64,000 nt of DNA from Tretioscincus oriximinensis (GCA_022410635.1 JAJVDF010000449.1:1037220-1101219), one strand, 5' to 3'. Counted from the stretch's first letter, positions 1-12,974 are shown. Notes: generated by a model from the letters alone, not told the origin. Numbers and translations: made by a program.

Positions 1-183
1 AGAACATAACTCACAGCAGAATTATAGAGATAAATCATCTTCGACAATTAACAATGTAAATAATGTAACTGCTGTACTCAAAAACGTTACTATACTGTTT
101 ATGTTGAATTTTGTTTCCTGTGATAAAATATAAAAAACAATTAAAAAAATACAAAAAAAAAAAAAAAGAAAATAAGAAAAGCA
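1..183. other. AT-rich sequence with A-rich tract
   Basis: No gene or recognised repeat. The right half (about 120-180) is an adenine-rich tract abutting the first CR1 fragment. Confidence 0.6.
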
Positions 184-411
184 CTGCAGTTATCGGGCCA
201 GAGCCCATCTAGTTCAGCATTCTGTCTCACATAGTGGCGCACCAATCACACATGGGTAGTCTCAAACAGAAGGAGGCAAAACTTTCACATGTTCTCAACT
301 CCCTACAAATGGTATTTCAGGATTACTGCCTGTTGCTCCATCCTGGAGGCAGTATCAAGAGATCCATCTTAATAGCTATTTATCCCCTTGGTGTCCATGT
401 AATTGTCTAAT
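184..411 (-). mobile_element. CR1/L3-type LINE, 3' end, part 1
   Basis: Minus-strand 3' untranslated end of the CR1-type LINE found many times in this window. Diagnostic pieces are CCCATCTAGTTCAGCATTCT near 205 and the segment TGTTGCTCCATCCTGGAGGC near 330. The terminal octamer tail is not clearly present. The element stops at 411 exactly where a hAT element begins and resumes at 712, so it was the host of that insertion. Confidence 0.85.
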
Positions 412-711
412 GACCCCCTTTTGGGGAAAAATAGTTTGGGTGTGTTTACCCTGCCCTCCTGGGTGTTTTTTTTTTAAAGAAACCATTCACTGCACCACCA
501 CTAGGGGGCTCTGGCCACTGGGGTAGCTCCCCTCAGTAAAAATATATATAAAAAATGCAGATTTCTCATGCACTTCAAAAAATTCTCAGATGCTTCACAG
601 GGATTTCAGAGGTGTGTGCATATTGGTGGCTATTTTGCATATTCATGAATATGCTAATTAACACAAATATTAATTACCACAGTTTGGGCTTCAGAAAATC
701 TGGTCAGTCTA
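412..711. mobile_element. hAT-type nonautonomous element nested in CR1
   Basis: About 300 bp related to the better preserved copy at 44991-45279, with the shared AT-rich core ATGCAGATTTCTCATGCACTT. The right end (TCTGGTCAGTCTA) is the inverse of the family terminus TAGGCTGACCAGA; the left terminus has lost about 14 bases and begins at GACCCCCTTTTGGGG. The CR1 sequence flanking it reads GTCTAAT on the left and GTCTGATC on the right, as expected for an 8-bp target duplication with decay. That supports hAT superfamily membership. No transposase is present. Confidence 0.7.
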
Positions 712-890
712 GTCTGATCCTGTCTTACAGGTATCCAGACCCTTATCATTTCTCAGATACTTTAAATTGGCTGAAGGAAAGATGGCTGAAGGAGGATATT
801 TTAAAATTAAAAACCTGTTTTTAAAATCTGTTCAAAACTATCAACAGTTTTCATGTCAGCAAGTTCCAGTAGGTTAATACATAATGTAAT
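712..890 (-). mobile_element. CR1/L3-type LINE, 3' end, part 2 (decayed)
   Basis: GTCTGATCCTGTCTTACAGG continues the CR1 consensus interrupted at 411. Only the first 30 bases and a short piece near 855-885 (AGCAAGTTCCAGTAGGTTAA) are convincing; the DNA between them is not recognised. Confidence 0.45.
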
Positions 891-3800
891 TTATTTATTT
901 TAGAATTTTCAAATTGCCACCCCCTTGGAAGACTTTTAGATGCATGTTAGGATGATAAAAGTTATTAATTATTCTACTCAATTTTAAACTCAATTTCTCA
1001 TTTCTACTCAATTTTATTGGCACATAGGATGCACATTATTTAGAATTTAATAGATGATGTCACCAATAGGTGCTCATCACCACCAATCAGATTAAATAAC
1101 AGTATTAACAAGTGAAGCCAGGACTATGAAAGCAAATGGTATTAACAAAAACACCAGCAATTATCTTGCCAGGGAACAGAAGGGCTCCCAAGGCAAATGT
1201 TCCACAACAGCACTTTCACAATCAAGCATCAAATTGAGAGAATATTCAGCAGGAAATACAAACAGTGGATTCTTATTCCTTTCAAATGGAGTATACATGC
1301 ACGTCACGGACAGAATAATGATAGTCATAAAATTGCACAAGCTTAATAGCTATCATTTACATGGATAAGCCATTTATAAACATTTTGACCCAAAATTGTT
1401 TGCAAAATGCGGCAATCCTGCCTCACCTTGAGCATCATGCGCTAATTAACATTGGCAAAACAAACACGCATACTGTGGTTCGAAATGATAAATAGAAACA
1501 AAAGGTCATCAAAATGTATATATATATGGTTATGCTGCAGCAATTAATTGCCAACTGCTTTGTCAGAATGCAGAAACACGAGCATCAAGGTTGGACCCCA
1601 GAGATACTAATGGCAATGGAAACAGTTGCCATNGAGACCAAGACGGCAAGCCAACCAGAAGAGTTACTAATTCATATGAGCATAAGCGTGTCTGACATTG
1701 AAAAATGCAGGTTGACTACAACAGCCCAAGGATTGTTTTGTGAAACTGAAGCAACTCAAGAGTACTTTAAGCACCACATGCAGTTTTGTGCACTTTGAAA
1801 ACAAAAGACAAAGAAGCTCTGTTTTACTCAGCTGAACATTATATCTCGATCTTCGATGGTAAGGTCAACAATTGAGCATAAAGGTCAGTCAGTCATCATA
1901 AAAACTGAGGCTTGGCATATTAGGTAGAGCACAGCCATGTACTGTGAGAGGAGAAAAGAAATCAATGCGACTGCCATGAGAAAACCAAAGCCATCATGAA
2001 AGGATGTCGTTCCCAGAGACATATAGCAGATACGTGTTTAGAGAGCAGCAAAAATTGCCATATTGGGATAGGGAGCTGTGGATCCTCCACAGAAGTGAGA
2101 AGTGTGCTGGGACCATGGGTGGCATCTCTGAGCTTCCAGACCCCATGAAGCCATGGAGTGGAAGCTCCACCCATGCAGTTTGCACACCACACTAGAAATA
2201 GTACCAAGTTGGCCATTGCCGTTCATACTGGTCTTCCCATTCATTCTGCTCCCCATCCTCATTGTACACAATTCTGGAGAAGAGTATTTATTGAAATCCT
2301 CCTTGTTTCACCCCACTGTGTATCTAAGGAATCTTCAAGGGCAGATTCTGTAGCTCTTAGGTGGCCAAAGCTTTGCAGGCTTCAGTGATGCTGAAGGAGT
2401 ATCAAATGTTGAACAAGTGACTGCAGCCTATATCTTGTTTCTTTTGTTTCTTCTCAAATGGCTCTAGCTCACTAAAATTGTCTCTGCACTTTTCTGGACC
2501 ATTTTCTTTGATCACTAGGGACCTCATCCTGGCTTTGACAGCCACTGCGTGTGTTTTGAATGCAATGGATAGCTTTCTGAAAAGATTTTAATAAGGGAAT
2601 TAGTGAATACTAATCGAGTGGCCCATCAGAGTGTCGAAGGCACTGATTGCTGGGACAACGAGGCAGCAAACTGCAAATGCCACACCAGGGCCTTATACAC
2701 AACCCCACAGCCCTATACTCCCAGCAGCAGGCAACAATTGTCATCTTTGCCAAGACTTCCTGTTCCTACCCTTCCTCTCGCTAGCACCCGGGAACCAAGC
2801 TTTTATTTGTTCTTTGGTGTGCATGCATGCATGGGGGGGATGTGTGTGTGTGTGGATATGCATATGTGTGTATGTGTGAGAGAGGGGGGGAGTTACTGAG
2901 AGTCCAAGGTTCCGAGCTATGTTATGATTGGTCCGTAAAGACCAATCAGCACAGCTTGGAATCTTGGACTCGTCAAAACCTTTTTTTATTAGTAGTATGG
3001 ATTTGGATGTGTGTTTGTGTACTGTCCATGTCATCTCTTACTTTTTCTCCCTGGTTTTCTGCCTCCCTCAATATTCTGGTGGGAAGACTGAAAAAACAAC
3101 AGCAGAATGTCTTAGGCCTCCTGGACTCCTCCAAAAGAGGAAGGACGTACTTTAGTCACTTCTTACCATACTGACTTTTCAGTTTTAAACTGTAACCATT
3201 AGACCAGGAAGCTGCATTTCCTATCATAAAGAAATATATAAAAACAGCATTTTCTCACTTTCTCTATAATATGTAGTTTATAATATAGGATACAATAAAC
3301 CAGGTCACAGGGATATGAGATCGGCTAGTATATTGGGAATCTGACTTACAGCAATATATCCTATTTATGGTGCAAATATATTTGCACTTCTAAAAAAAGT
3401 GCTGAAGTAACAAAAATGCAACACGTCATTATTTGTACTCAGCTATTTATCTCAGATTTTGCCATCAGCTCACTGGATGCAAGACTTGCATGAGAAGTAG
3501 GAAGTGTGCACAATATATGGCAAGCCTGTCGGGGGTTGGAGACTAGAATTTTGCAGACCAGTCAAGGAACTGGAACAAAGAGGCGATCCCATCTAGACTG
3601 ATTGATTCTATTGCCTATTAGGAGATCTCCTTTTTTGCACTACTGCAATTTAAAATGTAATTAAATTTGACATACTGATGAAATAACACTTGTGAATAAA
3701 CTGACATATAGTAAGCAGTATTTACAAGCTAGATTGTGTTCATACATTCACTATGTTTTTGGTGCTGAACCCATCCCACCCCAGAAAATTAATACAATTT

Positions 3801-6059
3801 TATTTGGTTGCAATACTTTCCGCAGTTCACAAATTACTCTTAATCTTTTGCTTAGTTTCTAGTAATAGAGAAGTCTTACATTTGGTCACTAAAATGAACT
3901 TTCCAGAGGGCTTTTAATGCTAAAATTTAACAACTAAAGATCAAACATAAAGTCTTTTTATTGGTTTCTGTAAATGTCAGCAATGCAATATCTACTTCAG
4001 TAAATTTATTTACAAATGTATTGATTTCCACTGAATAGCAGAAACACGTCTTCATTACCATCAGCACCAGACTAATTTCAACAGATCTGAGAATTTATAC
4101 CCAAATGAATAGTCTAAACAATTACTGGTGGAAGGGAAAACAATATCTGAACCGAACTAAACTGAACAATATTCAATTTAGTACATCCTCTGTATTGTTG
4201 TTTTGAAATAACAAAACTTTATGAGCTTCTGAAGAAATAGACATTTCTAGGAAAACTCATGCTACCTGCCTTTTTCTTCTAAGTCTCCAAGTGCTACAAG
4301 CTCCCATTTCTGGGCTTTCTGAATTAAGGCCCTATCCCCATACATGATTTTCTCCATATTATACACGCCATTATCTTCTGTCCATCCCACAGAGTCATGC
4401 GTGTCCAGCATTCTATTTGCTCAAAAGGTCGTTTGCACGGTATAAATAGCCACCACATTTAATCCAATTCAGCAGCTGACATTTTATAAAGTCCAAACAA
4501 AAGCTGTGTTGGAAACAAATTCTAAAAACTAATTACTATTTGGCTTGCAGAGAATGCTTGGGAATTTTATGCAGGTTGGCAGTGAATGATGGGGATAGTA
4601 GTCAGGGAAGTGCAGCACTGCTATGCAAAGCAGCTTGGAAAGAGAAGGTAAAATGGGGAAGGGTGCCTAACATGCTTTTTTTTAAAAAAAAATGAGGTGG
4701 GGATGTAGCCTAAGTCTAACATGGTTATTTCTTTGAAAATAACTAAACATTATATGGTCTTTTGGTGCACCCGACTTTCAAAATATAATGCTATCATACT
4801 ATAAAATCTCAGCAATTATAGCGGGTCAAATCCCCTTGTAGTGAGATTTCACTACTTCTTTCCTGTACAGGGGTGGACAGCAATGAGAGCTCTGCTTCAG
4901 AGGATTTGCTTCCTGCTTGTGACTCAGAAGTGATTGGTGGAACATGATGTGCAGAATTACTGGAACCATTACTAATGATGCAATATCAGTAGGTAAAATT
5001 CCTTTCTGGAGCCTGATAAGCAGGGCAGTATTTAGGCAAAATATAGATACCGGTAATACTAAGAAGATAATGTTTTTTATTGCTTTTATTATAATTAAAT
5101 CCAAAGTAGCTGAGAGAAGAGGGGTAGTAAAATAAATAAATAAGTAAGTAAATAAATTATAGCCTATGTGCAAAATACAGGCTAAATCCAGCTCTCCTGG
5201 CAAGGTACTGATGTCATCTCATGAAAGCTCTCATATTACTTTGATGCTTCTTGGTGGATGGATGTGGACACAGAGCAAAGATTGTACGATGGGAATTTTG
5301 CTTACATGCCGGAAAATAAGGCAACATCTGGATGCACCCTTTCTTTGTGTCCTGTACATATACTGTATTTTTTAAAAAATTAAAAACAAATCTATTCAAG
5401 CATACTGAAGATGTAAACCAATGTCACTTTGTTTAGGTTTACAACTGACTGGAAATGGTTTCTCTAAACATCTTCCAGAAAAAACAACAACAGCTGGCTA
5501 TCAAAATATCTAAGGAATCTGAGAAATTAGCTCTTCAGCTTAATTTTTTGCAAATGTTTCCAAAACATAAATTACAAAACGAATTAGAAAAGGATCAGTA
5601 GTTTTTGCCAAGCAACCTACAAAAGCTGTAATTGCCAAGGAAATGTTAGAATGGTAATTTTTTGAAGCTGAATTAATATGCAAAGCCTGAGTTTTCTCAG
5701 TTGATGGGCTTAATTTTTTTTTAAAAAAAATAATCACTTGCTCAGCTGGTAGTTATCTTTTTACGTACTTACATTATTTAAATTTTATTAAAACAGTAAG
5801 TTCAAAAGGAAGTTTGGACTAGGCTTGCTAAAATCACTAAGAGGCAAGATCTACATTAGTGCAAGGACATGCCAGAAGGACCTGAACAGAGGGAAGTGTT
5901 ATCTGCACAAGCTACGTGTTTTGATTTGAAGAAACTCTGAAAAGGTGTTGAAACTTTCATGCACATTTTCTGAAATACTACCTGCTTGCTAGATTTTCTG
6001 GACCCAAATTAGCGCAGCTATTTCTTTGGTCTGTACCAGTGTGAAGATTTTTGCTTGTT
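891..6059. other. Unique AT-rich DNA without a supported gene
   Basis: Longest open frame is 125 codons (4826-5203, minus) with no recognisable domain. Overlapping short frames on both strands at 1960-2390 and 2600-3170 fit chance. Contains a GT-rich tract at 2818-2890, A/T homopolymer runs near 4678-4695 and 5709-5730, and a TAAA/TAAG tract at 5133-5157. Confidence 0.6.
2818..2890. repeat. GCAT and GT-rich microsatellite
   Basis: Three GCAT units followed by runs of TG interrupted by GGATATGCATA, then a G tract. Short open frames across it are low-complexity artefacts. Confidence 0.85.
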
Positions 6060-6165
6060 TGTTTACATTTCTATACTGCTCTATTCCTGGAGGACTCAGG
6101 GTGATTAACAACACATAACAAAATTAACATATTAAAACAACAATAGATAGCAGGCTCCTAGTCTG
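6060..6165 (-). mobile_element. BovB/Sauria-SINE-type 3' tail fragment
   Basis: Reads as a decayed inverse of the family tail: a TATACTGCTC start, then GACTCAGGGTGATTAACAAC and A-rich sequence. Comparison with the better copies at 28441, 36885 and 44747 supports the call. Confidence 0.5.
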
Positions 6166-6229
6166 AGATATAGCCCAGACTAAGGCTCAGTGGGGACAGG
6201 GTATATGATTCACTCTGTCATCATGCTGT

Positions 6230-6502
6230 GTATTTGTTTATTTATATTTATTTATATTTATTTATTTGTAGTTATATCCCGCCCTATACCCGAAGGCCTC
6301 ATGGCAGCCAACCATAGGTGGTGCACATGGCTTTTGTTGCTTTCTCCACAACAGACACCCTGTGGAGTCGGTGGGGCTGAGAGAGTTCAAAGAACTGTGA
6401 CTGGCTCAAGGTCACCCAGCTGGCTTTCAGAAGGAGTGGGGAATGGAACCAGGAGATTATCAGATAAGAGTCCCACACTCTAACCACTACACCAAACTGG
6501 TT
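6230..6502 (-). mobile_element. Sauria-type SINE (tRNA-like head, BovB-like tail)
   Basis: Read on the minus strand the element has a tRNA-like head (TTTGGTGTAGTGGTTAGAGT), the body TGACCTTGAGCCAGTCACAG and CCCTGTGGAG region, and the tail CCTTCGGGTATAGGGCGGG followed by TAAATA repeats at 6230-6268. These match the Sauria SINE architecture known in squamates, a polymerase III transcript mobilised by BovB-type LINEs. A further tail-like piece (TATCCTGCCCTATATTCG) lies just beyond the head at 6510-6530, so it may have landed in an older relative. Confidence 0.85.
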
Positions 6503-7262
6503 CCCCCTATATCCTGCCCTATATTCGTAGGACTTCGTGCAAGTTATGGTAAAATAGTTATAATAATAGCTGGGAATGATCATATCCAGCCCTTCAGAAG
6601 GTAAGTACGGATTCACATCCTGTAACTTAATTAGGCAAGTTCAATTCATTGTAAGGTTCTAATGTTTTTTTTTTAATTCTTTCTTCCTAACTCTTTAAAA
6701 CTTATTTCAGGTTATTCATTTGAATATTGTTAACCTTCTTCAATTCTTGTGCATATTTCATTTTTTGTACCATTTGCGGCTACTCATTTTCTAAAAAAAC
6801 CCTCGTTTAATTAAAATTACTTTTGGGAAACTCTGCCATGAAAACATTAATGAAGAATTGTTTAGTCAAACAAGTGGAATCTCATGTCAACTACCTTCTG
6901 TGACATTAGGGAAGAATATTTGATGAATAGACAGGTAGCTGGGTCAAGTCAAAGTGGCAAGAAATGTCTTTCCAAATGTCTTTAACTTTGAATTGTTTTC
7001 TTTCTTGTTTCGCACTCTGCTGCTCCATAATGATGTTATCACTGTTGACAGCAACCCCAACAGATGTCTTAAAGTGTTGTTGGCTATATCTGTGCTAAAA
7101 CCCTTCTTCTCCTCCCATGGGAAACCTTTCTTCAAAATTGTTTTGTCTGAACTGTTCCACCTTTGTAATCATTCCCAGTAGGTGGTTCAAAAGCCGCCAC
7201 CTGAAACATAGCAGTTTCTACATTACAACCTTCCTACAAGTGAAGAACAAGAAGAAAGGGAT

Positions 7263-7584
7263 GGAGGAAGAAGAAGGAGGAAGAAGAAGAAGAACTGGGT
7301 TTTTATACCCCACTTTTCTCACACAAAGTCACTCAAAGCAGCTTATGAAGTTATTTTTTGCCCAAAAGCTTACATTCTATCTTTCCCACCAGGCTGTGGT
7401 GGTTTCCATTTATCTCGTTCCAGTCAGTTGCAATTTCTTGCAATTCCTGCTTTCGAATAGTTGGGTTGGCTAAAGCTGCAGGATAGTAGAAGGTGCTCAC
7501 CCCACACACGCCCGATACAGGGCCTTGAAACCTGATCTCATAGATGAGAGACCGTCTTGTTAGCGACTGCGTCATCTGTGCTTG
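7263..7584 (-). mobile_element. SINE-1 (tRNA-derived, GAA/TTC tail)
   Basis: Full-length but decayed member of a SINE with about ten copies here. On the minus strand it starts with a tRNA-like head ending near 7584, followed by the core GAATTGCAAGAAATTGCAAC (variant) and the tail GAGAAAAG-GGGGTATAA, then GAA/TTC repeats at 7255-7292. Overlapping frames of 74 and 118 codons are translations of this SINE. Confidence 0.85.
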
Positions 7585-9374
7585 CGAGTAGGATCATTAG
7601 CATTTCCACCCCTCTTTCAAGAACCCATGACAGCTTTTGTCACCCTTTTCCATGTAGCTTGATGATCTTAGAACCTAGCAGAATTGATCTCTGTGTTTCC
7701 ACACTGAAAATTGACGACTCCCTGTGATAGCCAAGCTGTAACACATGTGCCACACAAAGTATGCTTGCTTTAAACATTGTGACAGAAAAAGAACAGCTCC
7801 AGTTTAGCTGGGAAAATATTTGCATACTCATAGCTTGTACAGTATAGGAAATCTTGATATGCACTTATCTTCCTAATACTCAGTATTTATCCCATGTTGT
7901 CAATTATATTGTCACCCTTAAGATGTTAACATCTGACAACACTTGGTCCTTGTGATGTTGTTGCTTGTCAAACAAAGGATCCATTCATGGGAAATAAAAC
8001 AACTCTACTAGGTTCCTTAAAGAAAATTTGACCCACACTTGAATTGCAAGACAGCTGGGAAACTGCAATACACATAAATCATCTCATTCAGATAGGTATG
8101 TTTTGAGGAACAGCTGGCTCCATATCAGGGAGCCAGGAGATCGGCTTGTCATTATTAATGAATTTTCCAACTGTAACTGGCTTAAAATGAGAACATCGTC
8201 CTGTAACTCTCACCATTTACCTGCTTTTTCCTACTGCAGCAACTATGGCAGATGAAATTATTTAAAATTGTTTATGTGCTCGATAACCTCGGATTACCAA
8301 ATGACCTGTGTATTCCTGGAATTAATAGAATGGTGCATCTATCTTGCCCCCTCTGACTATCAAGGATCAATTCCCAGATCTGCTCTGCTGCCAGTTTTTG
8401 TCATTTCTGGCTGCTCAAATTACCAGAAATGAGAAGTAGCTGATACGTAGTACCTCCCTCTTGAGGCCAACACTTATCTCCATTGGCTCCCTGTTAGTAG
8501 CTGCTTCTCTTTCCTGGTCACATAGTGATTGCATAAGCAATGCAATGCCATAAATGAGAAAGACTTGTGTCTCCTTCAGTTCCCGCCACCTTATGTCATA
8601 CTGACCTCACAGCCAAAATTCAGTGTTGTAGCCAGCCCAAATATCTGTTCTTCTGGGGCTGCCTGTGTCAAGTCCTCATCATGACACAACTGTAACCATG
8701 GCCCAGATCTGATGTTGGCAGCCACAAAAGAATCTTGGGCTGCCTGGGGCAGATATGGGGCACACATTCAAAATCTGACATAGGCAAATCCGGAAGCAGG
8801 GCCCAGCGACCGAGGAACAAGAGAAGACATTGCTATATACAGAGCAGAAAAAATTATCTGTAAATATAACTCCTTTCTGCCACAACTTGCAAACTTCCAA
8901 AAATACACTGTTTACGTCTCACTTGCTCGTTTGAGAATTGGACAATGGATACCACTCATTTTAATGCATGTGGGTGGTGGAAACTATAGTCCAACAATAT
9001 CTAGAGACAAAAATTCTTAAATCCTGCACTATAGCATAATGCTTTCGTGAAGAATAACCACAAGTCTCTTTACATATACCGGTACTAGTAGCTTCCTCAA
9101 AGCCACCAATGTATAAATGCAAAAACCTAGACAAAGAAATATCTAAAGCTAAGATGCCCATGTTTGACAAATATATGATATCATGAAAGCAACACAGAGG
9201 CAAACCTTTTGCCTACCATTGTTCAGATAATTGTTAACAAGTATGAAAATAAAGGCATAAAAATGGAAATATTACAAGTAAAAAAAAGATTGGTTGCATT
9301 ATATTTTACTGCAAAGAACTGGAAAATTTGGTAACATTTTGAATAAAATATTTTCATACATTTTAATATGTTAA
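7585..9374. other. Unique DNA without a supported gene
   Basis: No family recognised and no frame above 80 codons. A small perfect inverted repeat (TCATTTCTGG at 8401-8410 with its inverse at 8423-8432) could form a 10-bp hairpin but lacks a following T run or other context. Confidence 0.55.
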
Positions 9375-9455
9375 TTTGTTTTTATTTTTAACTACCCTAA
9401 GGCCTTTGAGAATAGGTCAGTATAGAAATGCAAATAAAATAAATAAATAAATATC
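9375..9455 (+). mobile_element. BovB-like 3' tail fragment
   Basis: Degenerate match to the tail seen at 10795 and 57745: ACTACCCTAAGGCCTTTGAG, then AGTATAGAAATGCAAATAAA and AAATA repeats. Confidence 0.5.
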
Positions 9456-9629
9456 CAGGAAAAACATGGATGTGCAGAAAGGATTGGTAACAATATACTT
9501 AATTCTTACCGAAGATTAAATGTTATCACCTCATATTGGAATAAGTTATGGTTCACTTTGGAAGAGAAAGCACTAATAGAATAAATTTGCACATCCTTGA
9601 CAAATGGATGGGAAAATGAACAAGAGTCC

Positions 9630-9845
9630 ATTTCTTGGAGCATTCCTTGAAACTGATGGGCAGAAGAGTGAAGACAAAGGAAAATATTTTTTCACCCAGA
9701 GGGTCCTCGACCTGTGGAATTTATTTCAAGAAGAGGTGGTAGAAGCTAGTAGCCAAGATAGCTTTAAGACAGGATTAGACAAACTCATGAAAGCCAAGGG
9801 GATAAATAGCTACCAGGATGGACGTCTTGGTACTGCCTCTGAGAA
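9630..9845 (+). mobile_element. CR1/L3-type LINE, ORF2 C-terminus, part 1
   Basis: Encodes the CR1 reverse-transcriptase C-terminal end within an 87-codon frame from 9604: KGKYFFTQRVLDLWNLFQEE and FKTGLDKLMKAKGINSY. It then enters the 3' untranslated end, where the sequence is cut at GAGAA (9841-9845) by a solo LTR. The 3' untranslated part continues at 10086. Confidence 0.9.
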
Positions 9846-10080
9846 TGTTAGTAGTGAAAGGAATTAGGGAGCCAAGTCTCCTTTGATTGTTTATTGAAAC
9901 AGTTACAATAGCGAACAATGCAGTAAAAGATTCAAAGTGACTCAGAGCTATTAGCACCTGCTGTTTATACAATCAACAGGAGCTCTTTCTCTAATGCACA
10001 ACCAATTCAAATTACAATGACATTTCCCACATAACCAAACTAATAATCAAAAGCGAAAGTGCTACTACTAGTTGCTGACA
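9846..10080 (-). mobile_element. Solo LTR with 5-bp target duplication
   Basis: A 235-bp insertion inside a CR1 copy. It begins TGTTAG and ends CTGACA on the plus strand, so both ends carry the TG...CA signature. The flanking GAGAA at 9841-9845 and 10081-10085 is a perfect 5-bp duplication. On the minus strand there is a TATA-like TGTATAAACAG (complement near 9958-9972) and an AATAAA signal about 45 bases before the 3' end, in the order expected of an LTR promoter and polyadenylation site. No internal retrovirus-like coding sequence remains, which is the normal result of LTR-LTR recombination. Superfamily (Gypsy, Copia or ERV) cannot be set from the LTR alone. Confidence 0.8.
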
Positions 10081-10085
10081 GAGAA

Positions 10086-10267
10086 GGAGCAACAGGCAGT
10101 ATTCTTGAAATGCCATTTGGAGGGTATTGAGAACAGGTGAAGGCTTTGCTTTCTTCTGATCCAGACTGCCCAGGTGCAATTGGTGGGCCTCTTTGTGAGA
10201 TAGAATGCTGGACTTATTGGGCTGTGGCCCAATTCAGCATGGTTCTTCTTATGTCCTTATGTTCTTA
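10086..10267 (+). mobile_element. CR1/L3-type LINE, 3' end, part 2
   Basis: Continues the element cut at 9845: GGAGCAACAGGCAG, GACTGCCCAGGTGCAATTGG and the terminal TTCTTATGTCCTTATGTTC repeat. Removing the LTR and one GAGAA copy restores a continuous CR1 3' end. Confidence 0.9.
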
Positions 10268-12974
10268 GAGTAGTAATATATGTGCTACAATTCTGCTTGA
10301 GAGGAAAGAATTACCAAATTTATTCAAACTCATCTTGCAGGGAGGTCTGAGGTTTTGCAATTAATTGTATGAAATTAAGGATGATGATGTTAGAATACAA
10401 TGTCATATATTAATAAATATAATCAATAAGCATACACTATTTTGTATCATCATCTACAAAATAAAATATTTTTGAGAAATTAAATCTTTATCAAATATTA
10501 AATGTATAAAAACCATATCAAAAGTGAATTTCCCCTGATATAATAATATTATAAGGCAAGTAATATGTTTATGATTTATGGCTATAACATACCATAAACA
10601 ATGTACAATTCTAGTTTTGTACTATATACAAATATTATTTTTACATTTGTATTTTATTAACTTTTTCTCCTGTTTTCTTTATATTGATGTGTTTCATTTT
10701 AATCATCTTGCATTTTTAATATTTGCTTCAGTGCATTATTTAATATTCAATAAAGAAAACCAAAGGATTATCAGATTTAATATTTAAATTTAATAATTAA
10801 ATTTTGTACTGTTTTTATTAGTCGGCCACCCTGAGACCCTCGGGTATGGGGCAGGATATAAGTATAAATAAATAAATAGACTCACTGCCATGGCTTTCAC
10901 TTTTCAAAGATTATGAGAACAGGCTAGACAACAATAATCAGAGCAGAGCAGTATGATGACTAAACACAACCACAACGTACTCAAGAGTAAGAGTAAGAAT
11001 TCAATAAAATAGTTGAGCATCTTCATCCATTTTAACGCAACCATGATAGTTAAAGAGACTTTTAAGAGGGTGTTACTGGGTTTTTGTTTTACAGACAACT
11101 GTAGTTCACTTTAATTGTAAAGTTAATTTTAAATATATTAAAGCATTAAAAAAATTAATTGTTGATAACATAATTTAACTAGATTCAAGACTTGCCAAAC
11201 TTCAAAAAATAAAAAATGTGGACCAAAACAATCAGCCCATTTTTAATTAAATTCAGCAACGTGAGCCCAAAGGCTAGTTCAAGTGTATAAATATTGTTGC
11301 ACTTAAAAGACATGCTCTAGATTAGAACTTGGACAGTCTTCAGTAGATGAAAATTCTACATGAGAAGCAACTTCTACAAATAAGAATTGTGCTTATCCAT
11401 TAAATTGGTGGTAGTATACTATGTAAGAAAAAAGCAAACTATATTACATAATGAACCACCTGAAGATTATAAGATATGAGACACTGAGGTTTGGTTAGTA
11501 TGCAAATCTATTTACATTTGACTAATAGAGTAATTAATATTAAAATGATTAATGAACCGAGTATCTTTAGTTGGTTGACAGCCTTATTTTCCACTCTTCC
11601 TTACAGCAGATGTTCTAATCAAGATAACAAGATTCATGCATGAAAACAGTCTTCCGTATTCTAGTCTCACTTTCATTAGGCTTTTAAAGAACATGAATTT
11701 ATTAACATTTTTAATTATTTAGAGTGATGTTTTAAACTGATGGTTAGTACGTTTAGTAATTATGATAGTAAATAATTACTAAATATACTATTTAAGAATT
11801 GCATAGACTATGGTTACTACATAACTAAAGAATCAGTTCTTATGTCCTCTTTTTTCAATATCTAGCAGGGAATCTTTTAGCTCTTTAGAAAGCAGGAGCT
11901 CTCCTAAACAAGAGTACTTCTTCAGATGCAAAATCTGAAGAAGCAGGTTTATCTACAAAACCTTATGCTGCGTATCTTTTTTCTTGTTCATATCTAAGAT
12001 GCTGAGATCCCTTGTTAGATATTGGGGACACAGACAAACACAACAGTTTTCTTGAATGCTTTTTCCAAGTATGTTGTAAAAATGTGCAACTGTATTTATT
12101 TATATTCTCCTTAAAATCCTAAAAGCATCTTACTGGACCAAGAACTCCAAGGAAAACCAACAAACTGATCTAATTTCCAGGGAGAATGTAAATCCCTAGG
12201 ATAATGGGAAGCCACAGTTGCAGAAAATGTAATTTGCAATTGTCCTCACAGAAGAGCATTTGAAGCAAATCAATAAATGAAGCAAATAATGGAAAAAAGA
12301 AACTTTTGCAGTTAAGAAGACCAATGTGGTGGAAGAATACACATATTGGGGCTGTCTAAATCTACATTTTAATCTTATCTTCAGAGTGAAATAACAAATC
12401 AGCTCTTTCTAAAAAATGGAGTCATACTGAACACTATTCAGTCTTCAGCAGAGGATGCTTTATAATAACATTTGGGAGAGTACCATTGGGTCCTGGTTCT
12501 TTTCATTACTGATTGCCTCTGTCAGGCATCCTGTCTGAGAACAGGGATTCATTTGCCAAGATCACCTGTAATGCAGGTTTTTTTGGCACACATATAGAAG
12601 CAGTTTTCTATTGCCAACGTACGTTGGGAAGTTGGGAATTAAGCAAGCAACTGTCAGCTTTTTACTGAGAAACAATGTTTCCCAGATAAATCAATAATTG
12701 TAGCTGAATTGTTTCAACAATCGTTCCTCCCAAATGTCTACTGGTCAGCACTGAAACCCTATTGACCCATCACAACCCTACACAACCTCCCACGCACAAC
12801 CCTTCAGAACAAGGAGTGGCACAGATCAGAGGTTAGGGAACAATGAATGGCGAAGATCCTTCCCTCCCTCCTAAGGATCCCCCACCTGACGCTTTTACAA
12901 GTAAAAACCTATGCAAAACTGGATTTTTTTTTTTAAAAAGCCCTTGGTGTCTGTGCTTTCTCTGCTTTGATACT
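10268..12974. other. Very AT-rich unique DNA
   Basis: No gene supported. The longest frame (69 codons at 10578-10787) is AT-driven and hydrophobic by composition. One BovB-like tail lies inside at 10795-10881. Confidence 0.6.
10795..10881 (+). mobile_element. BovB-like 3' tail fragment
   Basis: Contains GGCCACCCTGAGACCCTCGG, then GGATATAAGTATAAATAAAT, matching the 3' end shared by BovB-type LINEs and Sauria SINEs, and ends in AAATA repeats. Confidence 0.7.

Noticed and set aside
4826..5203. 125-codon minus-strand frame with hydrophobic stretch
   Set aside because: AT-rich composition gives hydrophobic codons; no recognisable protein family.
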